Positions 36,111-44,634 of a DNA stretch of 64,000 bases are shown here, in pieces. Every line of letters starts with the position of its first letter. Within the stretch, counting starts at the first letter, position 1. Source of the stretch: Guptibacillus hwajinpoensis (GTDB lineage Bacteria > Bacillota > Bacilli > Bacillales > Guptibacillaceae); the NCBI RefSeq assembly GCF_001039475.1, contig NZ_LELK01000004.1, forward strand, positions 834,329 to 898,328. Reading direction: 5' to 3'. The notes under the pieces were generated by a model. The model had not been told where the DNA came from. It did not search any database and saw only the letters and a program-made list of their open reading frames with translations. Made by a program: the position numbers and the translations under genes.

Positions 36111-36797
36111 GTGCCTCATATTTTTGTTATAGATGATGAACAGAATATACGTGATATTTTAGAAAAGTACCTTAGAAAGGAAGGCCATGCAGTATCAACG
36201 TTCACTGATGGTGCTGAAGTTCTTAAGGCATTAGAAACGATCGAACCGGATTTATTAGTGTTAGATATTATGATGCCGAAAGTAGATGGACTGGAGTTAA
36301 TGAGACAGCTTAGAAAGCATTCGACTGTACCAGTAATTGTTGTGTCTGCTCGAGACGAAGAGCTTGATCGGATTCTTGGGCTCGAACTCGGTGCTGATGA
36401 TTATTTAACAAAACCGTTTAGCCCAAGAGAGCTTGTCGTACGAATTAAGAACCTGTTTAAACGTGTAAATGGAACAGGTCAGCAGGCATTATCTGACGGT
36501 TGGAAAGTTGGGAACGTTCAGTTGCTTAAACAAAAGCGACAGGTCCTTGTTGAAGATCAAGAATTAGTTCTAACTCCAAAAGAGTACGATGTGCTTTCAT
36601 ATCTTATTCAATATCCAGGTCAACCTTTTACAAGAGAGACGTTAATTGAGGTGTTATGGGGATATCAGTACGCAGGCGACGGAAGAATAATAGATGATCT
36701 CGTCAAACGCCTCCGAAAGAAGATGGCAGAAGCTAACTCAGTAGTTAAGATTATAACGGTTTGGGGGTATGGTTATAAACTGGATGAAGAAATTTAA
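36111..36797 (+). CDS. OmpR-family response regulator
   Basis: A 228-residue receiver and winged-helix regulator: acidic pair D8-D9 (FVIDDEQN), phospho-acceptor D52 (LVLDIMMPKVDG), lysine in DDYLTKPFSPRE, and the DNA-binding part LTPKEYDVLSYLIQYPGQPFTRETL, DDLVKRLRKKM. GTG at 36111 is preferred over TTG at 36102 because GGAG lies nine bases before it. The kinase gene overlaps its end by 14 bases. Confidence 0.93.
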   Translation: MPHIFVIDDEQNIRDILEKYLRKEGHAVSTFTDGAEVLKALETIEPDLLVLDIMMPKVDGLELMRQLRKHSTVPVIVVSARDEELDRILGLELGADDYLTKPFSPRELVVRIKNLFKRVNGTGQQALSDGWKVGNVQLLKQKRQVLVEDQELVLTPKEYDVLSYLIQYPGQPFTRETLIEVLWGYQYAGDGRIIDDLVKRLRKKMAEANSVVKIITVWGYGYKLDEEI

Positions 36798-38106
36798 TAT
36801 TGGTACGAAATTATTTCTAAGCTATCTTGTTCTCATAGCCGTTATTCTTCTGATTACAACCGTTTCATTTCGGTACCTTTTTCAAGAGTACCTTATTAGG
36901 GAAGCAGGAGATCAACTACAAAAAGAAGGTCTACAAATCAGTGAGATGTTAGAAGATAAACGGTGGAATGGGGAAAGATCTCCGCAAAATTGGCTAGATC
37001 GAAGACGAATTGATTTAGCAGGTAACCTAATCTCGTCCCAATTTATCATTTATAACCGCGATGATGATGTTATTTATTCTAACGTGGAGGAAGAAGTTCA
37101 AACAGAATATCAAGAAAACAAAGGAAAGTCTTTTGTCATAGAGCAAGTTGCGATTAATCGATCAGGTGAACAAATTGGTAGCGTTGTGCTTTTTACAAAG
37201 GTTGAGAGTCTTGTTGGATTTAATCAAATTATTCAGCAATCACAAACCATTAGTTTAATTGCTTCTGCAGCTGTTGCTGTTATTCTCGCAGCCTTCATGC
37301 AAAGGGGACTAACAAGACCAATTCGGTTACTCGCTGAGCACATGCGACAGTTCTCGATGAAGAAAAGACAACAACCATTAACACTTCAAACAAATGATGA
37401 AATTAATGAGCTGGCTGAGACATTCCAGGGCTTGACTGAGCAATTATATAAATATGATTTAGATCAAAAAGAATTTCTTCAAAATGCGTCACACGAATTA
37501 AAGACGCCACTGATGGCCATTCAAGGAAATGCAGAAGGGATGTTGGATGAAGTAATCGTTGGGGAAGATATCGATGCTAGTCTTGAAATCATTGTGAAAG
37601 AAACGCAGCGATTAAAGAAAATAGTCCAAGATCTCTCCTATTTAACTCGGCTTGAAACGGTGGAAGAAGCATTTGAGTATGAACAAATCGATGTGAATAA
37701 AGTAATCCATGATGCTTTAACATCCGTTAGAGCTCTCGCAGATAAGCGCGATATAACGATTATCGATACTTATGAAAAGTCTTTTTTCGTAACGGTGGAT
37801 GCTGATAAAATGACGCAAGCATTAATCAATCTACTAGGTAATGCTCTTCGATTTGCTACAACGATGATCGAAGTACATGTCTATCAACAGAAAGAATTTG
37901 TTACTATTGAAGTTCAAGACGATGGAGCAGGTTTTGGCGATGTTGCTGATCGTGTTTTCGACCGTTTTTTTACAGGCGATCAAAAAGGCTCAGGAATCGG
38001 ACTTTCTATTACAAAGACTATAGTAGAAAAGCATGGAGGTAATATTCTTGCATGTGACAGTGACGTAGGGGCAAAGGTTGTCATCTCTCTACCCTACTCT
38101 AACTAG
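36784..38106 (+). CDS. Sensor histidine kinase (HAMP, HisKA, HATPase)
   Basis: A 440-residue kinase with helices near 10-30 and 158-178 around a sensor loop of about 130 residues, HAMP (180-230), the phosphorylated H237 in NASHELKTPLMAIQGN, and ATP-site boxes LINLLGNALRFA, DDGAGFG and GSGIGLSITKTIVEKHGG. ATG at 36784 gives a normal MKKFNIGTKLFLSYLVLIAV start; the in-frame ATG at 36769 is too close to GGGGGT. It is translationally coupled to the regulator. Signal unknown. Its stop overlaps the stop of a small gene on the other strand. Confidence 0.92.
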   Translation: MKKFNIGTKLFLSYLVLIAVILLITTVSFRYLFQEYLIREAGDQLQKEGLQISEMLEDKRWNGERSPQNWLDRRRIDLAGNLISSQFIIYNRDDDVIYSNVEEEVQTEYQENKGKSFVIEQVAINRSGEQIGSVVLFTKVESLVGFNQIIQQSQTISLIASAAVAVILAAFMQRGLTRPIRLLAEHMRQFSMKKRQQPLTLQTNDEINELAETFQGLTEQLYKYDLDQKEFLQNASHELKTPLMAIQGNAEGMLDEVIVGEDIDASLEIIVKETQRLKKIVQDLSYLTRLETVEEAFEYEQIDVNKVIHDALTSVRALADKRDITIIDTYEKSFFVTVDADKMTQALINLLGNALRFATTMIEVHVYQQKEFVTIEVQDDGAGFGDVADRVFDRFFTGDQKGSGIGLSITKTIVEKHGGNILACDSDVGAKVVISLPYSN

Positions 38107-38231
38107 TCTTTATGCTGGGTTAATTTCTGAAGAATATCTTTACTTTCTTCTTCACTCAGCAATCCAATTTTTTGACAGAGCTGTGTGTAGCCAGCTAGTT
38201 TTTTAAAGCAGGAATCAAGTGGTTTCTTCAC
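38103..38231 (-). CDS. Small 42-residue protein, unknown
   Basis: On the minus strand GTG at 38231 lies nine bases after AAGGAGG and opens a frame of 42 residues (MKKPLDSCFKKLAGYTQLCQ, then a helical LLSEEESKDILQKLTQ). An ATG three codons upstream is directly against the ribosome site. Two cysteines are eleven residues apart. The stop codon overlaps the stop of the kinase gene on the other strand by two bases. No family is recognised. The strong ribosome site and codon pattern make it a likely real gene. Confidence 0.55.
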   Translation of the reverse strand: MKKPLDSCFKKLAGYTQLCQKIGLLSEEESKDILQKLTQHKD

Positions 38232-38359
38232 AGGGCCCATCCTCCTTTTTCCTTAGGGAAACTTTTTTTAGTACCAACAATATATGCAGGTGGAAGGGTA
38301 AAGTGATAGGTTCTAGTCCTGATCATAGAATTTATTTTGTATTCATGCAAAAATATACC

Positions 38360-38388
38360 TTGTATGAAACATTCCATTGATGTAAGAT
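38360..38388 (+). promoter_or_regulatory. Possible promoter of the riboswitch-nrd transcript
   Basis: TTGTAT, 17-base spacer, TAAGAT; about 75 bases before the riboswitch begins. Confidence 0.4.
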
Positions 38389-38465
38389 GAGTGTATCAAT
38401 ATTTAGTGTTATTTTTGGATTAAAACTACTATATATGGGTAAAAGATCATAATAAGCGAATTGAA

Positions 38466-38617
38466 TATGCGGTGTCGTATGACGACTTAATAGGGAATCC
38501 GGTCTAATCCGGAGCTGTCCCCGCAACTGTCGTGTGGACGAGGCAAGAAGCCACTGGAGATTTCTCCGGGAAGGCTTGCCGAGGAAGAAGCACAAGCCAG
38601 TAGACCTGCCGTGTATT
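38466..38617 (+). promoter_or_regulatory. Cobalamin (adenosylcobalamin) riboswitch
   Basis: The order of conserved blocks fits the B12 riboswitch: AATAGGGAATCCGGT (38490 on), GGAGCTGTCCCCGCAACTGT, AAGCCACTGG, a peripheral hairpin, GGAAGGCTTGCC, then GCACAAGCCAGTAGACCTGC (the B12 box) ending near 38612. A terminator hairpin at 38706 and the nrdA start at 38760 follow, so B12 binding most likely stops transcription before the reductase genes. B12-riboswitch control of a B12-independent reductase is known in some bacteria that also own a B12-dependent one. Confidence 0.93.
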
Positions 38618-38705
38618 CAAGAACGTTTCTATTCTTCGGGGATTGAGGATGAGAAATGGCAGACGGAATGGGATTTTTCTGCATTCTTAACTTGTCATTT
38701 ACTCT

Positions 38706-38734
38706 TAGCTCACTCTTCCGGGGTGAGCTTTTTA
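38706..38734 (+). terminator. Riboswitch-controlled terminator
   Basis: AGCTCAC-TCTTCCGGG-GTGAGCT followed by TTTTT, 26 bases before the nrdA start codon. It is the likely expression platform of the riboswitch. Confidence 0.8.
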
Positions 38735-38759
38735 ATTTGGTTTAAAAGGAGAGAATGAT

Positions 38760-40991
38760 ATGAGTACAATCGTAGAATTCACAAAGGAAGATCTGCTGAA
38801 TGAAGCGAAGACCCTTATTGAAGGATACCCAAAGCTTACGAGTGAAAGCTTTATTGAGAAAACAATGGCGAGTGTGACAGAACAATCAGAGCAAGAGGAT
38901 ATCACAAACATTCTCATACTAAATGCTCTCGAACGGATCACTACAGAAGAACCCGACTGGACTTACGTTGCAGCAGCTTTTCATCTCCAGTCTCTCTACC
39001 GTTCTGCACTAACAAACCGCCGTGATTCCAAGGTTTATGGAAAAGGAAGTTTCTACAGACTGTTACAAAAACTAACAGAAGAAGGCATCTACTCAAAGGA
39101 GCTTCTTCAGTCTTATTCCCAAAAAGAAATAGATCAGGCAGCATCATTAATCGTTCCTTCAAGAGACCGTCTTTTTACATATATCGGATTGCGAACGCTA
39201 GCTGATCGCTATCTTGCAACAGATCATCATAAGAATAGTTACGAACTTCCTCAAGAACGATTTCTTGTTATTGCACTATCACTCATGATGAATGAACCAA
39301 AAGACAAACGTGGAGATCTCATCGCGGAAGCTTATTGGGCACTATCTAACTTATATATGACGGTGGCTACGCCAACCCTCTCTAATGCTGGGAAAAGTTA
39401 TGGTCAGCTTAGTTCATGTTTCATAGATACCGTTGATGATAGTTTGCGAGGAATCTATGACAGCAATACGGATGTAGCAACTGTTTCGAAAAATGGTGGA
39501 GGAATTGGTGCTTATCTTGGAAAAATTCGTTCGCGCGGAAGTGATATAAAAGGATTTAAAGGGAATTCGTCAGGCGTCTTGCCATGGATGAAACAGTTGA
39601 ATAACACTGCCGTAAGCGTTGATCAATTGGGGCAGCGTCAGGGCGCTGTTGCAGTTTATCTTGATGTCTGGCATAAAGACGTTTTCGAATTTCTGGATGC
39701 TAAGCTGAATAACGGTGACGAGCGTATGAGAACGCATGATCTTTTCACAGGTCTTTGTATACCTGATGTGTTTATGGAAGCTGTTGAGAAACGTGGAGAA
39801 TGGCATTTATTTGATCCACATGAAGTACGTCAGGTGATGGGCTTCTCACTTGAAGATGTGTATGACAAGGAGAAGGGGGCAGGAGAGTTTCGCATGAAAT
39901 ATTCGCAGTGCGTGAACCACCCTGAACTTTCAAGGAAAACTGTTCCTGCGATTGAAATTATGAAGCGCGTGATGAAGTCTCAATTGGAAACAGGAACGCC
40001 GTATATGTTCTACCGTGATACCGTCAACCGTGCTAATCCAAATAAACACGTTGGGATGATCTATGCGTCAAATCTTTGTACAGAAATTATGCAAAACATG
40101 AGTGCCACCACCGTGGAAGAAGAGATTACGAAAGACGGTAAAATTATCATTACGAAAACACCTGGTGACTATGTTGTTTGTAACCTATCAAGCATTAATC
40201 TGGGCCGCGCAGTTACAGCGAATGTGCTTGAAAGATTAATACCAATTCAAGTGAGGATGCTAGATAACGTGATTGATATCAATTCGATTGAAGTGCCTCA
40301 AGCGCAGTTAACGAATGAGAAATATAGAAGCATCGGTCTCGGTACCTTTGGCTGGCATCACCTGCTTGCGAAAAAAGGAATTGTTTGGGAAAGTCATGAA
40401 GCGACAGCCTACGCAGATGAATTGTATGAAATGATTAATTACCTCACCATTAAGGCGAGCAATGAGCTTGCTATAGAGAAAGGAAGTTATTCTCTCTTTG
40501 AAGGGTCTGACTGGCAAAGTGGAGAGTACTTTACGCAACGGGGTTATCATAGTGAGAAATGGTGCTCACTTCAGAAGAAGGTTCAAGCGAATGGTGTTAG
40601 AAACGCCTATCTTCTAGCAGTTGCACCTAATAGTTCAACGAGTTTAATAGCTGGATCAACAGCATCTATAGATCCGATATTCCAGAAAGAATATTCAGAG
40701 GAAAAGAAGAATTATAAAATTCCAGTTACGGCGCCTGACCTTTCCAAAGAAACGACCTGGTTCTATAAATCAGCCTACCACATTGATCAGCTTTGGAGTA
40801 TTGATCAAAATTCGGCAAGACAGCGTCATGTTGATCAATCAATTTCGTTCAATATCTATGTACAAAGCACGGTTAAGGCAAAAGACTTGTTGAATATTCA
40901 TATGACAGCATGGAGAAAAGGGTTGAAAACAACGTATTACACAAGAAGTACTTCAGTCGACATTGATGACTGTGAAAGCTGCGCAAGCTAA
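38760..40991 (+). CDS. nrdA: Ribonucleoside-diphosphate reductase, class Ia large subunit
   Basis: A 743-residue catalytic subunit that reduces ribonucleoside diphosphates to deoxyribonucleotides. Seen residues: redox cysteines C220 (SSCFIDT) and C474 (VVCNLSS), thiyl radical C440 with N438 and E442 (NLCTEI), the radical-transfer tyrosines Y726-Y727 (KTTYYTRST) and a C-terminal CESC that is re-reduced by thioredoxin. Only a short N-terminal region precedes the reductase fold, so a complete ATP-cone is doubtful. ATG at 38760 follows AAAGGAGAG. It forms an operon with nrdB (14 bases apart) under the cobalamin riboswitch. Confidence 0.95.
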   Translation: MSTIVEFTKEDLLNEAKTLIEGYPKLTSESFIEKTMASVTEQSEQEDITNILILNALERITTEEPDWTYVAAAFHLQSLYRSALTNRRDSKVYGKGSFYRLLQKLTEEGIYSKELLQSYSQKEIDQAASLIVPSRDRLFTYIGLRTLADRYLATDHHKNSYELPQERFLVIALSLMMNEPKDKRGDLIAEAYWALSNLYMTVATPTLSNAGKSYGQLSSCFIDTVDDSLRGIYDSNTDVATVSKNGGGIGAYLGKIRSRGSDIKGFKGNSSGVLPWMKQLNNTAVSVDQLGQRQGAVAVYLDVWHKDVFEFLDAKLNNGDERMRTHDLFTGLCIPDVFMEAVEKRGEWHLFDPHEVRQVMGFSLEDVYDKEKGAGEFRMKYSQCVNHPELSRKTVPAIEIMKRVMKSQLETGTPYMFYRDTVNRANPNKHVGMIYASNLCTEIMQNMSATTVEEEITKDGKIIITKTPGDYVVCNLSSINLGRAVTANVLERLIPIQVRMLDNVIDINSIEVPQAQLTNEKYRSIGLGTFGWHHLLAKKGIVWESHEATAYADELYEMINYLTIKASNELAIEKGSYSLFEGSDWQSGEYFTQRGYHSEKWCSLQKKVQANGVRNAYLLAVAPNSSTSLIAGSTASIDPIFQKEYSEEKKNYKIPVTAPDLSKETTWFYKSAYHIDQLWSIDQNSARQRHVDQSISFNIYVQSTVKAKDLLNIHMTAWRKGLKTTYYTRSTSVDIDDCESCAS

Positions 40992-41005
40992 AGGAGGAAA
41001 TCGGA

Positions 41006-42043
41006 ATGGCGAGGATACAGAAAAGAAAACTCTATGATGTGTCTGCACCGAATAGTTCAACAGGGATCATTAATGGTGAGAGCTCAAACGTACTAAATTG
41101 GGATGATGTTCGTTTTAGCTGGGCATATCCTATGTATAAAAATATGTTGGGGAACTTCTGGACACCATTTGAAATCAATATGTCCAATGATGTGAAGCAA
41201 TGGGAAGCGTTAAGTGATGATGAACAAGATACGTTCAAAAAAATTATAGGACTTCTTGCTTTCCTAGACTCCATCCAAACGGATTATTCGAGTAAAGTAG
41301 CGGATTATTTAACAGATTCAAGTCTTTCTGCGCTCATGCAGGTGCTTTCGTTCCAGGAAGTTGTGCACAACCAGTCGTATAGCTATGTGCTTTCGTCCAT
41401 CGTCAATAAACATGAGCAGGATCAAATTTTTGAATACTGGAAGCATGATGAAGTGCTATTAGAACGAAACCAATTTATCGCTTCTGGGTATGAAGCATTT
41501 GTGCAGAACCCATCACCACAGACCTTTTTTGAATCAATAGTCTATGACATTATTCTTGAAGGACTATTCTTTTACGCTGGTTTTGCATTCTTTTATAACC
41601 TTGCTCGGAATCAAAAAATGGTGTCTACATCAACAATGATTAACTACATCAACCGGGATGAGCAGCTTCACGTTACATTGTTTGTTAACATTGTGAAGGA
41701 ATTATTCAATGAACATCCTGAGCTAGATACAAAAGCAAATCATGATTTCATCACTAACACATTTCGTGAAGCAGCGGAGCTTGAAATAAAGTGGGGGGAA
41801 TACATCATTGGGAATCGTTTTCCTGGTATTACGATGAGTGAGCTGAGCGATTATATTAAGTTTATGGCCAATACGCGTGTGAACCAGCTCGGAATCGAGC
41901 GTCCCTTCGAAGGATACCGAGAAAATCCGATGAGATGGATTAAAGCTTATGCCGATGTGAACGCAGGTAAAAGTGATTTCTTTGAACAGAAGTCCCGTCA
42001 GTATACGAAGGTTTCTGATGATAATGGGTTTGATGATTTATAG
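41006..42043 (+). CDS. nrdB: Ribonucleoside-diphosphate reductase, class I small subunit
   Basis: A 345-residue ferritin-like radical subunit. Metal ligands are recognisable in FLDSIQTD (Asp), SFQEVVHNQSYSYVL (Glu, His and the radical Tyr), DIILEGLFFYAGF (Glu) and RDEQLHVTLFVN (Glu, His). The radical tyrosine is present, so it is a standard Tyr-radical enzyme rather than a Tyr-less subclass. ATG at 41006 follows AAAGGAGGAA. It ends the operon at a terminator. No nrdI or flavodoxin gene lies next to it. Confidence 0.95.
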   Translation: MARIQKRKLYDVSAPNSSTGIINGESSNVLNWDDVRFSWAYPMYKNMLGNFWTPFEINMSNDVKQWEALSDDEQDTFKKIIGLLAFLDSIQTDYSSKVADYLTDSSLSALMQVLSFQEVVHNQSYSYVLSSIVNKHEQDQIFEYWKHDEVLLERNQFIASGYEAFVQNPSPQTFFESIVYDIILEGLFFYAGFAFFYNLARNQKMVSTSTMINYINRDEQLHVTLFVNIVKELFNEHPELDTKANHDFITNTFREAAELEIKWGEYIIGNRFPGITMSELSDYIKFMANTRVNQLGIERPFEGYRENPMRWIKAYADVNAGKSDFFEQKSRQYTKVSDDNGFDDL

Positions 42044-42049
42044 GGTTGA

Positions 42050-42084
42050 AAAGGGAGGGATCCACGGATTCCTTCTTTTTGTTT
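42050..42084 (+). terminator. Terminator of the nrdAB operon
   Basis: AAGGGAGGGATCC-ACG-GGATTCCTTCTTT with G-U pairs, then TTG TTTT. Confidence 0.75.
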
Positions 42085-42168
42085 TGCCAAAAATCAGGCA
42101 CAATCCAGTAGGCGACCAAATAAATTAATAAAGAACTTCATCATATTTGTGAGAAGGGAGAATATTGG

Positions 42169-42510
42169 TTGCAAAATAATTACAATCATCAACCTCATCA
42201 ACGTATTACTTTTAATGGTGAATCTATTCCAAGCGGTTGGAATGTTCCACAACAACAGTGGGTTGGTCCAGGTAGTCTACCTCCAGGTTACAATGGAGGA
42301 ACTTGGCCACAACCATATCCACAGCCTTACCCGCATCAACAGCCATGGCTTGGACCTGGTGGATTGCCGCCTGCGCAGACACATAATCTTTATAGACAAT
42401 GTCTGAACAACTGCTATCAGAATTATGCACAAAATGATCAAATGTACCAAGCTTGTGTCTATCAATGTATGAGACAATACGGGTATCGTGATGGAGGATG
42501 CTATCCCTAA
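42169..42510 (+). CDS. Pro/Tyr/Gln-rich small protein with W-x-GPG-x-LPP repeat, spore-coat-like
   Basis: A 113-residue low-complexity protein. Residues 20-70 contain two W-x-GPG-x-LPP units (QWVGPGSLPPG, PWLGPGGLPPA) separated by a PQPYPQPYPHQQ stretch. The C-terminal third is helical with five cysteines (QCLNNCYQNY, ACVYQCMRQYG, GGCYP). Such composition is common in coat and crust proteins of spores, where Cys and Tyr are cross-linked; the assignment is inference. TTG at 42169 lies eight bases after AGAAGGGAG. A 48-codon ORF follows with a two-base gap. Confidence 0.65.
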   Translation: MQNNYNHQPHQRITFNGESIPSGWNVPQQQWVGPGSLPPGYNGGTWPQPYPQPYPHQQPWLGPGGLPPAQTHNLYRQCLNNCYQNYAQNDQMYQACVYQCMRQYGYRDGGCYP

Positions 42511-42511
42511 C

Positions 42512-42658
42512 ATGCGTTTACAGGAATGGATTGAATCTGAAGATCAAATGCGACTGGAAGAAATGAAAGTACAAGATGCTAATTCTACTGTTCCTATTCA
42601 TTCGACGCTAACCTGGACTCTTTTAGGAACGCCTACAATCGAACTCTCTCAGTTTTGA
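42512..42658 (+). CDS. Small 48-residue protein, unknown
   Basis: ATG at 42512 starts one base after the stop of the preceding Pro-rich protein, with GGAGG 14 bases upstream. The product (MRLQEWIESEDQMRLEEMKV, then a Thr/Leu-rich tail) is not recognised. Tight coupling suggests the same operon. It could also be a chance frame. Confidence 0.4.
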   Translation: MRLQEWIESEDQMRLEEMKVQDANSTVPIHSTLTWTLLGTPTIELSQF

Positions 42659-42681
42659 GTAATCTTCAAAATTGAATTTGA

Positions 42682-42718
42682 AAAGGACTCTTTGTTCACT
42701 GACAAAGGGTGCTTTTTT
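42682..42718 (+). terminator. Probable terminator after the coat-like genes
   Basis: ACTCTTTG-TTCACTGA-CAAAGGGTGC with G-U pairs, then TTTTTT. Confidence 0.55.
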
Positions 42719-42877
42719 ATAAGTTGATTAACCTTTCATCTTCATAGCTGCATAATAAATAAAAGTGAGTTTTAAATGTTAGAGGGCAATACAATCCTCC
42801 GTTTTTGTGGTAAGATTTTAGAAATTTCATCATTGTTTCTACACGTCATTGAACGTATTCAAATAAGGAGATGTACC

Positions 42878-43969
42878 ATGGGAAAGAAGAGAATTGTAGT
42901 AAAGATTGGAAGTAGTTCCTTAACGAACGGCAGGGGAGAAATTGATCTTGCTAAGCTGATCGATCATGTTAACGCACTTGTATTGCTTCGAAAGGAAGGA
43001 CATGAGGTGTTACTTGTGTCTTCAGGAGCAGTAGCAGCAGGGTTCAAAGAGCTAGGCTATCCTTCAAGACCCGTAACCTTAAAAGGAAAGCAGGCTGCTG
43101 CAGCTTTAGGACAAAGTTTATTAATGAAGTCGTATATTGAAGAATTCAATCAGCGAAATATTTCTGTCGCTCAAATTCTATTAACTCGTCCTGATTTCTC
43201 AAATCAAGAACGATACAAAAATGCCTTTGATACACTATCTGAATTGCTAGCAAGAGGTGTCATGCCGATTATTAATGAAAACGATACTGTCTCAACTGAA
43301 GAATTAAAATTCGGTGACAACGATATGCTGTCAGGTCTTGTTAGTGGGCTTGTTCATGCAGATGAACTGATCATTCTAACGGATGTGAACGGCATCTATG
43401 ATTCGAATCCTGCAACGAATCCTAACGCAAATAAATACCATTCTCTTACAGAGATTCATGAATATATGATAGAACAAGCTGGAGGTGCTGGGTCAAGCGC
43501 CGGAACAGGAGGCATGAAGTCAAAGCTAATCGCAGCGAAGACAGCCTTGAATTTAGGAGTGCGAATCTTTATTGGCTATGAAACAGGTAGTCACAAATTA
43601 CTTAGAATCCTTTCAGGTGTCGGAGATGGAACGTATATAAGCCGAGAGAAACAAACTTCTTTTCCAATCAAAAAACAATGGATTTCGATGCACTCTCATG
43701 TATCAGGTCAACTTTATATTGATGAAGGTGCGGAGAATGCAATTCTATGGAATGGTAGAAGTTTGCTTTACAGTGGAATTCGTCAGGTTGTTGGTCACTT
43801 TAGTGAAGGCGACGTTGTTGAGGTATACGGCAAGAATGGAAAGCTAGGAAAAGGACAGGTTCGCTATTCATCTGCTTTCTTAGAAAAAGTCATTCAAGAT
43901 CATGAAAAGGAAAACCAAATGGCTGAAGTGATTCACAGAGATTATTGGGTGGCGGAAGCGTTGAAGTAA
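42878..43969 (+). CDS. proB: Glutamate 5-kinase with PUA domain
   Basis: A 363-residue enzyme that phosphorylates glutamate in the first step of proline synthesis. The kinase part has VVKIGSSSLTN at the N-terminus, LVSSGAVAAGF, NENDTVSTEELKFGDNDMLSG and GGMKSKLIAAKTAL; residues 275-350 are the RNA-binding-type PUA domain. ATG at 42878 follows AAGGAG; the upstream in-frame start at 42776 is rejected because its extra 34 residues do not belong to the family. No proA or proC gene is next to it, so it may be an osmotic-stress copy like B. subtilis proJ (inference). Confidence 0.95.
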   Translation: MGKKRIVVKIGSSSLTNGRGEIDLAKLIDHVNALVLLRKEGHEVLLVSSGAVAAGFKELGYPSRPVTLKGKQAAAALGQSLLMKSYIEEFNQRNISVAQILLTRPDFSNQERYKNAFDTLSELLARGVMPIINENDTVSTEELKFGDNDMLSGLVSGLVHADELIILTDVNGIYDSNPATNPNANKYHSLTEIHEYMIEQAGGAGSSAGTGGMKSKLIAAKTALNLGVRIFIGYETGSHKLLRILSGVGDGTYISREKQTSFPIKKQWISMHSHVSGQLYIDEGAENAILWNGRSLLYSGIRQVVGHFSEGDVVEVYGKNGKLGKGQVRYSSAFLEKVIQDHEKENQMAEVIHRDYWVAEALK

Positions 43970-44045
43970 TAACGGATCTGAAAAATGGGATGTACCTGAA
44001 CAGGTTATACGAATCATAAGTAGTGGCAGATAGGTAAGGTAGTCA

Positions 44046-44090
44046 AAAGCCCTCTTTCTTCAATAGTAAAGAAGGAGGGCTTCTTTTACT
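44046..44090 (+). terminator. Terminator of proB
   Basis: GCCCTCTTTCTT-CAATAGT-AAGAAGGAGGGC followed by TTCTTTT. Confidence 0.85.
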
Positions 44091-44093
44091 TTT

Positions 44094-44161
44094 GGGTATG
44101 TTAATGAATAGTGTTGATTTTTGGCTCATTCGAGAAATCAACAATATGAGCTAACATAGCC
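44094..44161 (+). repeat. Palindromic element, copy P3 (internal deletion)
   Basis: GGTATGTTAATGAATAGTGT to AGCTAACATAGCC. It matches P2 (12309) at both ends but lacks 38 bases, from after CGAG of the left arm to before AAATCAACA of the right side, so the long hairpin is destroyed. Confidence 0.85.
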
Positions 44162-44167
44162 TTACTT

Positions 44168-44533
44168 TTAGGAGAGTGATTTCTGCATAAGTTCTTTATA
44201 AGTTGCCACTTTCTTCGTTAACATTTCATCTGTTGTAAGAAGGATGTCAATCTGATCCCGAATGTACTGCTGATGATCTTCAATCAGCCTGAAGCGTGCA
44301 CTTGCGGTATGCTCTCCTTCAAGAAACAACCGAGTGTATTCTTTAATTTGCGATACAGGCATTTGGGTTTCTCGTAATTTCTTAACAAACTTCAGCCATT
44401 GAACATGCTGTTCGTCAAATTGTCTTATACCACTTTCATTTCGGATGGGATCAATAATCCCTTCTTTTTCATAATAACGAAGGGTATGTGCACTAATATC
44501 AACCACTTTGGCAATCTCACTTATTGTGTACAT
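44168..44533 (-). CDS. MerR-family transcriptional regulator
   Basis: A 121-residue MerR protein: winged helix YTISEIAKVVDISAHTLRYYEKEGII, GIRQFDEQHVQWLKFVKKLR and a coiled-coil dimer helix. No effector-binding Cys cluster is present; the layout is like the NmlR/AdhR group that responds to aldehydes or other electrophiles. It is divergent from the SDR gene at 44635, and the space between holds a MerR-type promoter with a 19-base spacer. The start at 44533 follows a weak ribosome site (GAGGTCGATTGC). Confidence 0.88.
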   Translation of the reverse strand: MYTISEIAKVVDISAHTLRYYEKEGIIDPIRNESGIRQFDEQHVQWLKFVKKLRETQMPVSQIKEYTRLFLEGEHTASARFRLIEDHQQYIRDQIDILLTTDEMLTKKVATYKELMQKSLS

Positions 44534-44563
44534 GCAATCGACCTCACTTGTATTGGTTATTAG

Positions 44564-44594
44564 TTGACTTAGAGTGCACTCAAACGTCTACAAT
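44564..44594 (+). promoter_or_regulatory. MerR-type promoter with operator in a 19-bp spacer
   Basis: TTGACT (44564), exactly 19 bases, TACAAT (44589). The spacer centre is the palindrome GAGTGCACTC. A 19-base spacer with a centred palindrome is the hallmark of promoters untwisted by MerR proteins. It drives the SDR gene; the divergent merR gene is beside it. Confidence 0.8.
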
Positions 44595-44634
44595 AAGATC
44601 GTAGCATATATTATTAATTTGTGGAGGGATTGTC

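Noticed and set aside
38103..38231. Spo0E-like or SinI-like identity for the 42-residue protein
   Set aside because: The SxxxD signature of Spo0E phosphatases and the SinI helix pattern are both absent.
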